15,466 nt of DNA from Rhodanobacteraceae bacterium UBA703 (GCA_002297645.1 DBMH01000193.1:1-15466); one strand, 5' to 3'. Positions 7,171 through 14,443 are shown, numbered from the stretch's first letter. Numbers and translations are program-made. The notes: generated by a model from the letters alone, not told the origin.

Positions 7171-9834
7171 ATGAATGCGATCACACAATCCGAACCAGTC
7201 GTCGCGCATCGGCAGATCGCGCCGGTCCTGCGCACGCTGGTGCTGTGTGATCTCGCCGATTCCACGGCGCTGGTGGGCCGTCTCGGCGACCAGCACGCGG
7301 CGGAACTGTTCCGCAAGCACGATCGCGTCGTGCGCACGCTCCTGAATGCCCACACCGGTCGCGAAATCGACAAGACCGACGGCTTCCTCGCGATGTTCGA
7401 GCGGCCGATCCAGGCGGTGGCGTTCGCGCTCGACTACCAGCGGCAACTCAGGCAGCTCAGCAGCGAGGAGCAATGCGCGCTGGTGGCGCGCGTCGGAATC
7501 CACATCGGCGACGTCCTGGTCTGGGACAACGCGCAGGAAGACATCGCCAACGGCGCCAAGGCGACCGAGGTCGAAGGCCTGGTCAAGCCGATCGCGTCGC
7601 GCCTGATGCAGCTCGCGCTGCCGGGACAGATCCTGCTTTCGAGCGTCACCTACTCGCTCGCGCATCGTGCCCAGGGCGAGCTCGGCGAGCGACTCGCCAC
7701 GGTGCGCTGGCGCGCGCACGGCCGCTACCGTTTCAAGGGCGTCCCGGACCTGATTCCGGTCTTCGAGGTCGGCGAAGAAGGACTCGCTCCGCTGCGGGCG
7801 CCGCCGTGGTCGGGCAAGGCGCACCGCGAAGTGCCGTTCTGGCGACGCCCGGCCGCGCTGGCGATCGAGTCCGTCCTGCTGCTCGCCGCCGCGGCGATCC
7901 CGGCCTGGTACCTGTTCAAGCCGGCGCCGGCGATCGCGTTCGCGAACCGCGACTGGGTCATCGTCGGCGACCTCAAGAACCTGACCGGCGAAACGAAGTT
8001 CGACGAATCGCTGCAGGCCGCGTTCCGCATCGGACTGGAGCAGTCGCGCCACGTCAACGTGCTGTCGGATCTGAAGACGCGCGAGACGATCAAGCTGATG
8101 CAGCGCGATCCGGAAAAAACGCTGATCGACCGGGAAGTCGGGTCCGAGATCGCGATCCGCGACGGCGCGCGGGCGCTGATCCTGCCGACCATCGCCGAGA
8201 TCGGCGGCCGCGTACGCGTCACCGCCGAAGTCGTCGACCCGACCACGCAGACGACGGTCTATTCCGAATCCGCGGACGGCATCGGCGAGCAGTCCGTTCT
8301 GCCTTCGCTGGACAAGGTGAACCAGCAGCTTCGCCTGCGTCTCGGAGAAGCGCTGGCTACGGTGTCGAGCGAGTCGAAGCCGCTCGAAAAAGCGGCCACG
8401 AAGAATCTGGAAGCATTGCGTGCGTACTCGCTGGGACGGCGCGCCTACAACTCGGGAAACTTCAAGGAAGCCCTCGCGCTACTGCAGCAAGCGATGAAAC
8501 TTGACGACGATTTCGCGCTGGGGCGAACGTTCATCGCGAACATCTACACGAACAGCGGTGAAACCGACTTGGCGCTGAAAGAGCTGGATCGCGCAATGGC
8601 AACGCGCGACCGGTTGTCCGCACGAGATTCCCTCTACGTGGAAGCTCTTCGTGCGAGATTCGACGCTCCGGCTCGCGCCCTCGAGAAATGGAAAACCCTC
8701 GCCAAGCTGTATCCCGATTTCTCGTTCGCGAGCAGCACGCTCGCCTACATACTTTGGCAAGATGCAAATCGATTCGACGATGCCATAAAGGCAACGGAGG
8801 ATGCCGCATTGGCGCGAACGCCGGAACTGGCGTGGATCGAAGCATTCTCAGGTGTTCTTTACCTCGGAAACGAGCAATATCAGCAAGCCGATCAACATTT
8901 TCTGAAGGCCAAAAAACTCGGTCTTCTCTTTCCGGACTCCCATGCCTCGGTATATGCGGCCCAGCGAGCTTTCGACAAACTCAAGGTAATGCTGGCGGAC
9001 AAGAAAATCGAGGACAATCGAGGGCAGGATGTTTCATCCCAGAATGCCCGAGTGAGTTTCATGGTGGATCAAGGTCGGTGGGATGACGCATGGAAATATC
9101 TGGAAAAGAGCAAGTCGGATATTTCCGCGAAGAAGCAGAAAGGCTATCGCAAGCTCGAAGCCATAGAGGTGAGCCTGCTGGCATTGCGATCGGAATCCGG
9201 TGCAAATACCCCGGAAATTCCCGATTTCATCAAGAGCGAGCAGGCCGCTCTCGTCAGTGAGAAGAGTATCGACAGATTCGAGGCGATGTTTAGGGTTCTG
9301 TTTGCGAGTTACGTCGCAGCGAAGAACGGCGATACGAAGGTCGCGCAGACGGTGCTGGCTCAGCTGGGCTCCGAAGCAGGCAATGGCGACTACCCGATTC
9401 TGAGCAGGATGCTGGCTGTGGTGCAGGCCGAGGTCGCCCGTTCGGACGGCAGGCCCGAAGACGCAATTCGCATACTGCAGCAATTGCCGCTCGACGGCAG
9501 TGAGCTCTACCTCACGCACGTCGCATTGATGGATGCCTACGCAGCCAAGGGCGACAACCCGGCTGCATTGGCACAGGCACGCTGGCTGGCCACGCATCGC
9601 GGCAGGGCCTACATGGAGTACAACGCGGACTGGGTTGCGAGGCCGTTCAATGTCGCGCAGTCCAATCTCGCGGTCCTGCGTGAAGCCGAGCTTTCACTCA
9701 GTCTCGGTGATACGAAGGGGGCGATCTCGTCACTGGATTCGTTCCGCCGCCAGTGGCCCGACTCGAAACAAGTGAGTTTCGTGTCGGGCCGTGTTGAAAG
9801 TCTTCAGAAGCAACTCGACGGTCGGACGGGGTGA
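7171..9834 (+). CDS. Putative peptide modification system cyclase (class III cyclase-like domain, TM, TPR)
   Basis: This 887-aa protein has three parts. Residues 20-200 form a class III adenylate/guanylate cyclase-like domain (LVLCDLADSTALVGRLGD, then KTDGFLAMF, RVGIHIGDV and LALPGQILLS). Both metal-binding Asp positions are kept (D27, D70), as is the Arg of the ASRL segment (R144), but the usual Asn five residues before that Arg is Lys (K139). One membrane helix lies at about 227-249. The remainder, probably periplasmic, starts with an FDESLQAAFRIGLEQSRHV domain, followed from about residue 414 by TPR-like helical repeats to the end. It matches, from memory, the NCBI family 'putative peptide modification system cyclase' (TIGR04510), found beside the peptide and dehydrogenase seen here. 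ATG 7171 was chosen; GTG 7156 would add 5 residues. The TPR half is visibly less GC-biased than the cyclase half. Confidence 0.88.
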   Translation: MNAITQSEPVVAHRQIAPVLRTLVLCDLADSTALVGRLGDQHAAELFRKHDRVVRTLLNAHTGREIDKTDGFLAMFERPIQAVAFALDYQRQLRQLSSEEQCALVARVGIHIGDVLVWDNAQEDIANGAKATEVEGLVKPIASRLMQLALPGQILLSSVTYSLAHRAQGELGERLATVRWRAHGRYRFKGVPDLIPVFEVGEEGLAPLRAPPWSGKAHREVPFWRRPAALAIESVLLLAAAAIPAWYLFKPAPAIAFANRDWVIVGDLKNLTGETKFDESLQAAFRIGLEQSRHVNVLSDLKTRETIKLMQRDPEKTLIDREVGSEIAIRDGARALILPTIAEIGGRVRVTAEVVDPTTQTTVYSESADGIGEQSVLPSLDKVNQQLRLRLGEALATVSSESKPLEKAATKNLEALRAYSLGRRAYNSGNFKEALALLQQAMKLDDDFALGRTFIANIYTNSGETDLALKELDRAMATRDRLSARDSLYVEALRARFDAPARALEKWKTLAKLYPDFSFASSTLAYILWQDANRFDDAIKATEDAALARTPELAWIEAFSGVLYLGNEQYQQADQHFLKAKKLGLLFPDSHASVYAAQRAFDKLKVMLADKKIEDNRGQDVSSQNARVSFMVDQGRWDDAWKYLEKSKSDISAKKQKGYRKLEAIEVSLLALRSESGANTPEIPDFIKSEQAALVSEKSIDRFEAMFRVLFASYVAAKNGDTKVAQTVLAQLGSEAGNGDYPILSRMLAVVQAEVARSDGRPEDAIRILQQLPLDGSELYLTHVALMDAYAAKGDNPAALAQARWLATHRGRAYMEYNADWVARPFNVAQSNLAVLREAELSLSLGDTKGAISSLDSFRRQWPDSKQVSFVSGRVESLQKQLDGRTG

Positions 9835-9882
9835 AAAGTAAGATTCCCAGCGAGCACAAGTATAGTTTTGTAGAAAGAGCAA

Positions 9883-10173
9883 TTACTTCGTAGTCCCTAT
9901 TTTTGCATTGGGAATCATCATCGAGGCGTAACGCTGGGCCGCTTCATCGTTGAGCCGCTGGTGTGCGTCCTGAAAGACCTCTTTGCTCGAAAGGTGGTCA
10001 TTCGGAACCAGGCAGCTGGCTTTCAGGTTGACGACGACGTGGAAAGGCACGCCGAGCTCCACCAGCGCCGCTGCAGGCTTGTCCTGGAAGCGCTGTCGGA
10101 AGCCGTCGTTGGTCGCGAGTTCGTGCATCAGCTTACGGCACTGGTCGATCGTTAGTACGGCGTCGCTGCTCAT
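9883..10173 (-). CDS. NHLP-related putative RiPP precursor peptide
   Basis: This small 96-aa protein is the probable substrate of the neighbouring modification genes. Residues 8-48 look like a nitrile-hydratase-type (NHLP) leader: a helical FRQRF (25-29), then DKPAAALVELG (31-41) and GVPFHVVVN, as in the helix-turn-strand of the nitrile hydratase alpha subunit. The C-terminal half is polar, with a single Cys (54), few Ser/Thr and the ending MMIPNAKIGTTK; there is no Gly-Gly cleavage motif and no Cys/Ser/Thr-rich core. Two ATGs occur in tandem; AGGGGG lies 5 nt before the second (10173) and only 2 nt before the first (10176), so the second was chosen. It is encoded opposite to both neighbours and converges on the cyclase gene with a 48-bp gap. 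It matches, from memory, the 'putative modified peptide' family TIGR04509. That it is modified is inferred. Confidence 0.8.
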   Translation of the reverse strand: MSSDAVLTIDQCRKLMHELATNDGFRQRFQDKPAAALVELGVPFHVVVNLKASCLVPNDHLSSKEVFQDAHQRLNDEAAQRYASMMIPNAKIGTTK

Positions 10174-10191
10174 CATATCCCCCTGTTCGGA

Positions 10192-10228
10192 CTACAATGT
10201 AGGTTAAAGAATTGAATAGAGTGTAGTC
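10192..10228. promoter_or_regulatory. TGTAG-type repeats in the precursor-dehydrogenase divergent region
   Basis: A perfect 11-bp palindrome CTACA-A-TGTAG lies at 10192-10202, and a further TGTAGT copy at 10222-10227, within the 172-bp intergenic region between the divergent peptide and dehydrogenase genes. The bases between are AT-rich. The palindrome starts 16 bp upstream of the precursor ATG (10176), so a bound protein would block its expression. TACAAT (10193-10198, plus) and TACATT (minus) inside it resemble -10 boxes, but no convincing -35 was found. Regulatory function is inferred from symmetry and position. Confidence 0.35.
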
Positions 10229-10302
10229 TCGGCCAGGGCGCCAAGCCAATCTGGGCATGGGCTCGGGGGATTCGCGGAAGGCTCTCCGACGATTTTCGAC
10301 CA

Positions 10303-10318
10303 CGAAAGCGCTCTTTCG
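10303..10318. other. Short hairpin in the dehydrogenase leader
   Basis: CGAAAG (10303-10308) and CTTTCG (10313-10318) form a perfect 6-bp stem with a CGCT loop, 30 bp before the GTG start of the dehydrogenase. A T-rich stretch follows a few bases later (TTTGCCTTTTTC). It could act as an attenuator or simply be leader structure; no leader peptide or riboswitch was recognised in the rest of the 172-bp gap. Confidence 0.3.
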
Positions 10319-10348
10319 CAGGTTTGCCTTTTTCTTGGAAGAGTTGCC

Positions 10349-11512
10349 GTGCGTGTTCGTCGATGTTCCATTGTCATGCTCGAACCGCGAGAGCGGCTTG
10401 CTTTCGACCTGGCTCTGCTGGCGGAGGGCGGAAGCGGCCTCTACTCGGTCGTCGAGTGGATCGCGATAGCGCCTCACGTCTGCACTGAAATCCTGCTGTC
10501 CGCCGAGGAGGCGCGTGTACTGGGCGAGCAGTCCCCATCACGCCTGGTCGCGCTCGACGAGCTCGCCGTGACCTGTCCGCGCGATGTGCTCGAGTCGCTG
10601 CTGGAGAAGCAACTGCTCGTCGCCGAAGGGGATGAAGCCGAAGCGCGTGATGGTCGTCTGCGCGGAACGCACTGGCGCGCGGCATCCGCGATCATGCATT
10701 CCGCCTCGCGCTGGCATGGCGTGGATACGGCGAAGGTCGCGCGCGATTTCGACGCGCAGGTCGAGGGAAATGTGCTCGATCATCTGGGACCACCCCCGCC
10801 GGTTGTACGGGAGCACGTGCCAGCGGATCGGCGTCAGGTTCTACCTCAGACGGAGACGAGTGCCTTCGATCAGCTGTTGCTGCGCCGCGTGACCTGCCGT
10901 AACTACGATCGTTCGCGCCGCCTCGCACTGGCCGAGTTTTCAGCAGTGCTGTATCGGACTTTCGGTGCACGCGCCGTCGTCGATATGGCACCGGGAGTGC
11001 GCCTTCTGAAAAAGGGCGTTCCATCCGCTGGTGGCCTGCATCCAACGGAAGCCTACTTGCTGGTCCAGCGCGTCGAGGGAGTCGAGCCGGGGCTGTATCA
11101 CTATCACCCGATCGACCATGCATTGGAACCGATCCGGATACTATCATCGAGCGAAGCGGTGGAACTCGCTCATCGCTTCGTCGCTGCGCAGGACTATTTC
11201 GCCGACGCGCACGTAATGGTGATTCCGACCAGCCGGTTCCGCCGCAACTTCTGGAAGTACCGAAACCACGCGAAGGCGTATCGGGCACTGACCCTCGACG
11301 TCGGCTACCTGTCGCACACGATCTATCTCTCGGCGACCGAACTCGGGCTGGCCGCGTTCATCACGGCCGCCATCAACGAGGTCGACATCGAGGAAGCGTT
11401 CGGCCTCGATCCGCTGGAGGAAGGACCGCTCGCGGTCTGCGGCTTCGGCTACCGCGCCGCCGAACGCAGGGAAGTCGAGTTCGATCCGCTGCATGTCGTG
11501 TGGCCGGAATAG
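10349..11512 (+). CDS. SagB-type putative peptide maturation dehydrogenase
   Basis: This 387-aa predicted FMN-dependent oxidoreductase belongs to the nitroreductase-like SagB/McbC superfamily, whose characterised members oxidise azolines to azoles in peptides. Residues 1-165 form a family-specific N-terminal region with helical and winged-helix-like segments. The nitroreductase fold covers about 170-385: LLLRRVTCRNYDRS (176-189), GVPSAGGLHPTEAYLLVQ (223-240, FMN-binding block), FWKYRNHAKAYRALTLDVGYLSH (301-323) and ELGLAAFI. The Lys-Tyr pair corresponding to the McbC catalytic residues appears kept (K303, Y304). GTG 10349 was chosen because GGAAGAG lies 5 nt upstream; an ATG at 10376 has no such site. 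It matches, from memory, TIGR04511. No YcaO or other cyclodehydratase is nearby, so the substrate bond is unknown; the adjacent peptide is the obvious candidate. Confidence 0.87.
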   Translation: MRVRRCSIVMLEPRERLAFDLALLAEGGSGLYSVVEWIAIAPHVCTEILLSAEEARVLGEQSPSRLVALDELAVTCPRDVLESLLEKQLLVAEGDEAEARDGRLRGTHWRAASAIMHSASRWHGVDTAKVARDFDAQVEGNVLDHLGPPPPVVREHVPADRRQVLPQTETSAFDQLLLRRVTCRNYDRSRRLALAEFSAVLYRTFGARAVVDMAPGVRLLKKGVPSAGGLHPTEAYLLVQRVEGVEPGLYHYHPIDHALEPIRILSSSEAVELAHRFVAAQDYFADAHVMVIPTSRFRRNFWKYRNHAKAYRALTLDVGYLSHTIYLSATELGLAAFITAAINEVDIEEAFGLDPLEEGPLAVCGFGYRAAERREVEFDPLHVVWPE

Positions 11513-11535
11513 CGTCCGGCCACACGGCTTTCTTC
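11497..11535. terminator. Strong hairpin terminator overlapping the dehydrogenase stop codon
   Basis: A perfect 12-bp stem, CGTGTGGCCGGA (11497-11508) with TCCGGCCACACG (11515-11526), closes a 6-nt loop holding the TAG stop (11510-11512). On the plus strand a T-rich tail follows (GCTTTCTTCG). The left arm encodes the last residues of the dehydrogenase. The convergent iorB-like gene ends at 11537, so the structure probably separates two opposing transcripts and marks the right edge of the peptide cassette. Confidence 0.8.
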
Positions 11536-11536
11536 G

Positions 11537-13729
11537 TTACGCCAGTTTGAACGGCAGGCTGCGCAGGCGCTTGCCGGTCGCGGCGAACAGCGCGTTGCCG
11601 ACGGCTGGCGCGATCGGCGGTGTGCCGGGCTCGCCGCAGCCGCCCATCTTGTCGGTGCTGGGCACGATGTGCACGTCGATCCTGGGCATTTCCGACAGGC
11701 GCAGCGGCGTGTACTGGTGGAAGTTGCCTTGCTCGACCTGGCCGTCCTTCAGCGTGATCTCGCCGTGCAGTGCCGCGGACAGGCCGAACACGATGCCGGA
11801 CTGCATCTGCGCTTCGACCGTCAGCGGGTTCACGACCGGGCCGCAGTCGATCGCGCAGACGACGCGATGCACGCGCGGCTTGCCGTCCTCGACGGACACC
11901 TCGGCGATCTGCGCGACATAGCTGCCGAACGACTGGTGCACGGCAATGCCCGCGCCGTGCCCCTTGGGTAACGGAGTGCCCCAGCCGAACTTCTCGGCGG
12001 CGAGATCGAGCGCGCGGCGCTCGCGAGAGTCTTTCGGCAGCAGCGCGCGGCGATACTCGAGCGGGTCCTGTTTGGCCGCATGGGCGAGTTCGTCGAGGAA
12101 GGACTCCACCGCAAACGCGGTATGCGAATGGCCGACCGAGCGCCACCACAGCACCGTGACGGGGCTTTTCGGCGAATGCAGGTCCACGCGATGCGCCGGA
12201 ATCGAGGCGAGATAGGGCGAATCGGCCGCCCCTTCGACCGACGTCCCGTCGATGCCGTCCTTGACCATGGCCGCCTCGAACGGTGTGCCGGCGATGATCG
12301 ACTGGCCGACGATCGTGTGCGCCCATGCCTTCGGCTTGCCGTCCTCGCCGAGCGCGCTACGGAAACGCGACAGCCACATCGGGCGGTAGTAGCCGCCGTG
12401 CATGTCGTCCTCGCGGGTCCACACCACCTTGACCGTACGCTTGGACGCCTTCGCGACCTGTACCGCTTCCGCGACGAAGTCGGACTGCGGGTTCGCGCGC
12501 CGGCCGAAGCCGCCGCCGAGGAAGGTCGTATGGATGCGGACCTGGCCGGGCTTCAGGCCGAGGATCTTCGCCGCGACCGCCTGGTCGTTGGTCTGGAACT
12601 GCGTGCCGGTCCAGATGTCGCAGCCGTCCTTCCCGACCTCCACGGTGCAGTTCAGCGGCTCCATCGCCGCATGCGCGAGGAACGGCACCTCGTAGTCGGC
12701 TTCGATCGCGTTCGTCGCTCCTTGGAAGGCGGCATCGACGTCGCCGGCGGTCTTGGCGACCGCCCCCCGTGTTGCCGCGAGTTTCTTGTACGACTCGCGC
12801 AGGACGGACGTGGTGACGTTCGCACTGGCGCTCTCGTCCCACTCGGCGACGAGCGCATCGCGACCCTGCTTCGCGGCCCAGAAGTGCCGGCCCAGCACGG
12901 CGATGCCGTTCGGGATCTCGACCACGTCGATCACGCCGGCAACGGCCTTCGCCTTCGTCGCGTCGAACGTCTTCAGCTTCGCACCGAACGACGGCGGCCG
13001 CGCGACCAGGGCGACGGCCATGCCGGGGCGCTTCACGTCGAGGCCGAACTCGGCCTGTCCGGTGGTCTTCGCGAAGCTGTCCAGGCGCTTCGTCGGCTTG
13101 CCGATGATCGTCCAGCCCTTGGCGTCCTTGAGCTTCACGTCCTTGGGTGCCGGCAAGGCCGCCGCCGCCACGGCAACCTCGCCGAAGCGGACCTTCTTCG
13201 TGCCAGCCACGATGGTGCCGTTCTCGACGCGGCAATCGGCCGGCTTCGCACCGAGCTTCTTCGCCGCTGCGGCGACGAGCATCTCGCGCGCCATCGCGCC
13301 CGCCGTACGCAACTGGTCGAACGATTCCCAGGTGCTGGTCGAGCCGCCGGTCATCTGGATGCCGAACGCGGTATGCGCATACTCCGGCGCGGCCGGTGCG
13401 TGTTCGACGTGCACCTTGCTCCAGTCGCAGCCGAGTTCTTCGGCGACGACCATCGGGATCGAGGTCCACACGCCCTGGCCCATTTCCGAATGCTTGATCA
13501 GCACGGTCACGCCGTCGTCCGGCGCGATGCGGATGAACGCGTTCGGCGACACCGGCGGCTTCGCGGCGGGCGCACCCTCGGCCAGCGCCTTGCGCATCGA
13601 CGCGGGCAGGAAGAACGCGATCACCAGTCCGCCCGAGGCGACGGCCGCGGTCTTCAGGAACGCGCGGCGCGACGGAGAGGCGGTTTCGCTTCCGGCCGAT
13701 GCCGGGGAGTTTTCGGGATCACGCCACAT
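11537..13729 (-). CDS. Molybdopterin-binding subunit of IorAB-type aldehyde/N-heterocycle dehydrogenase
   Basis: This is the 730-aa large subunit of a xanthine-oxidase-family molybdenum hydroxylase, which hydroxylates aldehydes or N-heteroaromatics with water. A Tat signal opens the protein (SRRAFLK at 20-26, hydrophobic stretch 28-43, likely cleavage after ALA near 50), so the complex should fold in the cytoplasm and be exported. Molybdopterin-domain motifs include EMGQGVWT (82-89), MTGGSTSTWESFD (126-138), MEPLNCTVEV (356-365), FLGGGFGRR (403-411) and GGCGEPGTPPIAPAVGNAL, with the presumed catalytic Glu at 700. The length and single-chain form match isoquinoline 1-oxidoreductase beta (IorB) rather than XdhB. 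GGAGG lies 6 nt before the ATG, and the frame overlaps the 2Fe-2S gene by 11 bp, implying translational coupling. The substrate cannot be told from sequence. Confidence 0.94.
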   Translation of the reverse strand: MWRDPENSPASAGSETASPSRRAFLKTAAVASGGLVIAFFLPASMRKALAEGAPAAKPPVSPNAFIRIAPDDGVTVLIKHSEMGQGVWTSIPMVVAEELGCDWSKVHVEHAPAAPEYAHTAFGIQMTGGSTSTWESFDQLRTAGAMAREMLVAAAAKKLGAKPADCRVENGTIVAGTKKVRFGEVAVAAAALPAPKDVKLKDAKGWTIIGKPTKRLDSFAKTTGQAEFGLDVKRPGMAVALVARPPSFGAKLKTFDATKAKAVAGVIDVVEIPNGIAVLGRHFWAAKQGRDALVAEWDESASANVTTSVLRESYKKLAATRGAVAKTAGDVDAAFQGATNAIEADYEVPFLAHAAMEPLNCTVEVGKDGCDIWTGTQFQTNDQAVAAKILGLKPGQVRIHTTFLGGGFGRRANPQSDFVAEAVQVAKASKRTVKVVWTREDDMHGGYYRPMWLSRFRSALGEDGKPKAWAHTIVGQSIIAGTPFEAAMVKDGIDGTSVEGAADSPYLASIPAHRVDLHSPKSPVTVLWWRSVGHSHTAFAVESFLDELAHAAKQDPLEYRRALLPKDSRERRALDLAAEKFGWGTPLPKGHGAGIAVHQSFGSYVAQIAEVSVEDGKPRVHRVVCAIDCGPVVNPLTVEAQMQSGIVFGLSAALHGEITLKDGQVEQGNFHQYTPLRLSEMPRIDVHIVPSTDKMGGCGEPGTPPIAPAVGNALFAATGKRLRSLPFKLA

Positions 13730-14189
13730 GGCCGGCCTCCTTCGTCAGCTCCGCCGCCCGATGCACGGCGAGCCGGATGCGCTGGTAGGTGCCGCAGCGA
13801 CACAGGTTGCCTGACAGAGCGGTGTCGATGTCCGCGTCGCTCGGCTTCGGATTCGACTTCAGGAGCGCCGCGGCGGCCATGATCTGGCCGGACTGGCAAT
13901 AGCCACATTGCACGACGTCGGCTTCGCGCCAGGCGAGCTGCACCGGATGCGTGCCGTCCTTCGAAAGCCCCTCGATCGTCGTGATCGACTTGCCTTCGGC
14001 GGCGACCGCCGGCGTGACGCAGGAACGGATCGGCGCGCCGTCGAGGTGGACGGTGCAGGCGCCGCATTGGGCCATGCCGCAACCGAACTTCGTGCCGGTC
14101 AGGCCGACGAGATCGCGCAGCACCCACAGCAAAGGCATGTCGGCCGGCGCATCGACTTCGTGCGGCTGGCCGTTGACGACGAGTTTCAT
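13719..14189 (-). CDS. (2Fe-2S)-binding subunit of IorAB-type dehydrogenase
   Basis: This 156-aa electron-transfer subunit pairs with the molybdopterin subunit encoded downstream. The N-terminal plant-ferredoxin-like domain binds one [2Fe-2S] cluster through Cys 37, 42, 45 and 57 (GCGMAQCGAC and SC). The C-terminal helical domain binds the second through Cys 95, 98, 130 and 132 (CGYC and CRC). All eight ligands are present. The absence of its own signal peptide fits piggy-back export with the Tat-tagged large subunit. GGAG lies about 7 nt before the ATG, and the last codons overlap the start of the large subunit. No FAD subunit is encoded beside it, as is usual for the Ior type, which passes electrons to other carriers such as cytochromes (family knowledge). 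Confidence 0.95.
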   Translation of the reverse strand: MKLVVNGQPHEVDAPADMPLLWVLRDLVGLTGTKFGCGMAQCGACTVHLDGAPIRSCVTPAVAAEGKSITTIEGLSKDGTHPVQLAWREADVVQCGYCQSGQIMAAAALLKSNPKPSDADIDTALSGNLCRCGTYQRIRLAVHRAAELTKEAGHVA

Positions 14190-14276
14190 GGTCGGCTCCG
14201 GGCTGGCTGGAAAGGATGACGCGACGACCGCGAAGGCCGTGCGCCGGGAAAACCACCGCAGCCTACACCCGAGGTT

Positions 14277-14302
14277 TTTCGTGCACCAGCGGGTTCACGA
14301 AA
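14277..14302. promoter_or_regulatory. Inverted repeat upstream of the iorA-like gene, candidate operator
   Basis: Perfect 7-bp arms, TTTCGTG (14277-14283) and CACGAAA (14296-14302), are separated by 12 bp about 90 bp upstream of the 2Fe-2S subunit gene. The size and spacing fit a dimeric regulator. No regulator gene is encoded next to it, so the ligand is unknown. Confidence 0.35.
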
Positions 14303-14420
14303 GGATTACATCGTCGTGCAAGTTCTCACCCGATTCGCCTTGAAGCTCAACAACTCCCTCCTTCCGGCGGTAGAAGGGTTTGCCCACGCGGTGTCGGCGC
14401 ACTTCCGGCTGAACACCGAA

Positions 14421-14443
14421 TCCAATCACTACAATTCATTGGA
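14421..14443. promoter_or_regulatory. Inverted repeat around a -10-like box upstream of the DUF6998-like gene
   Basis: TCCAAT (14421-14426) and ATTGGA (14438-14443) flank a TACAAT (14430-14435) that matches the -10 consensus at five of six bases. It lies about 85 bp before the start of the downstream gene. No good -35 was found. If it is the promoter, a protein bound to the repeat would occlude it. Confidence 0.3.

Noticed and set aside
9835..9882. Possible terminator between the cyclase and peptide genes
   Set aside because: The 48-bp convergent gap is AT-rich but I could not find a stable stem followed by a T-tract on either strand.
10257..10469. Second small peptide candidate upstream of the dehydrogenase
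   Set aside because: It mostly overlaps the dehydrogenase in another frame, lacks a leader-like sequence and has a poor start context.
12080..13882. 600-codon open frame on the plus strand across the iorB-like gene
   Set aside because: It runs opposite a clearly recognised molybdopterin subunit and has no recognisable domain or ribosome-binding site.
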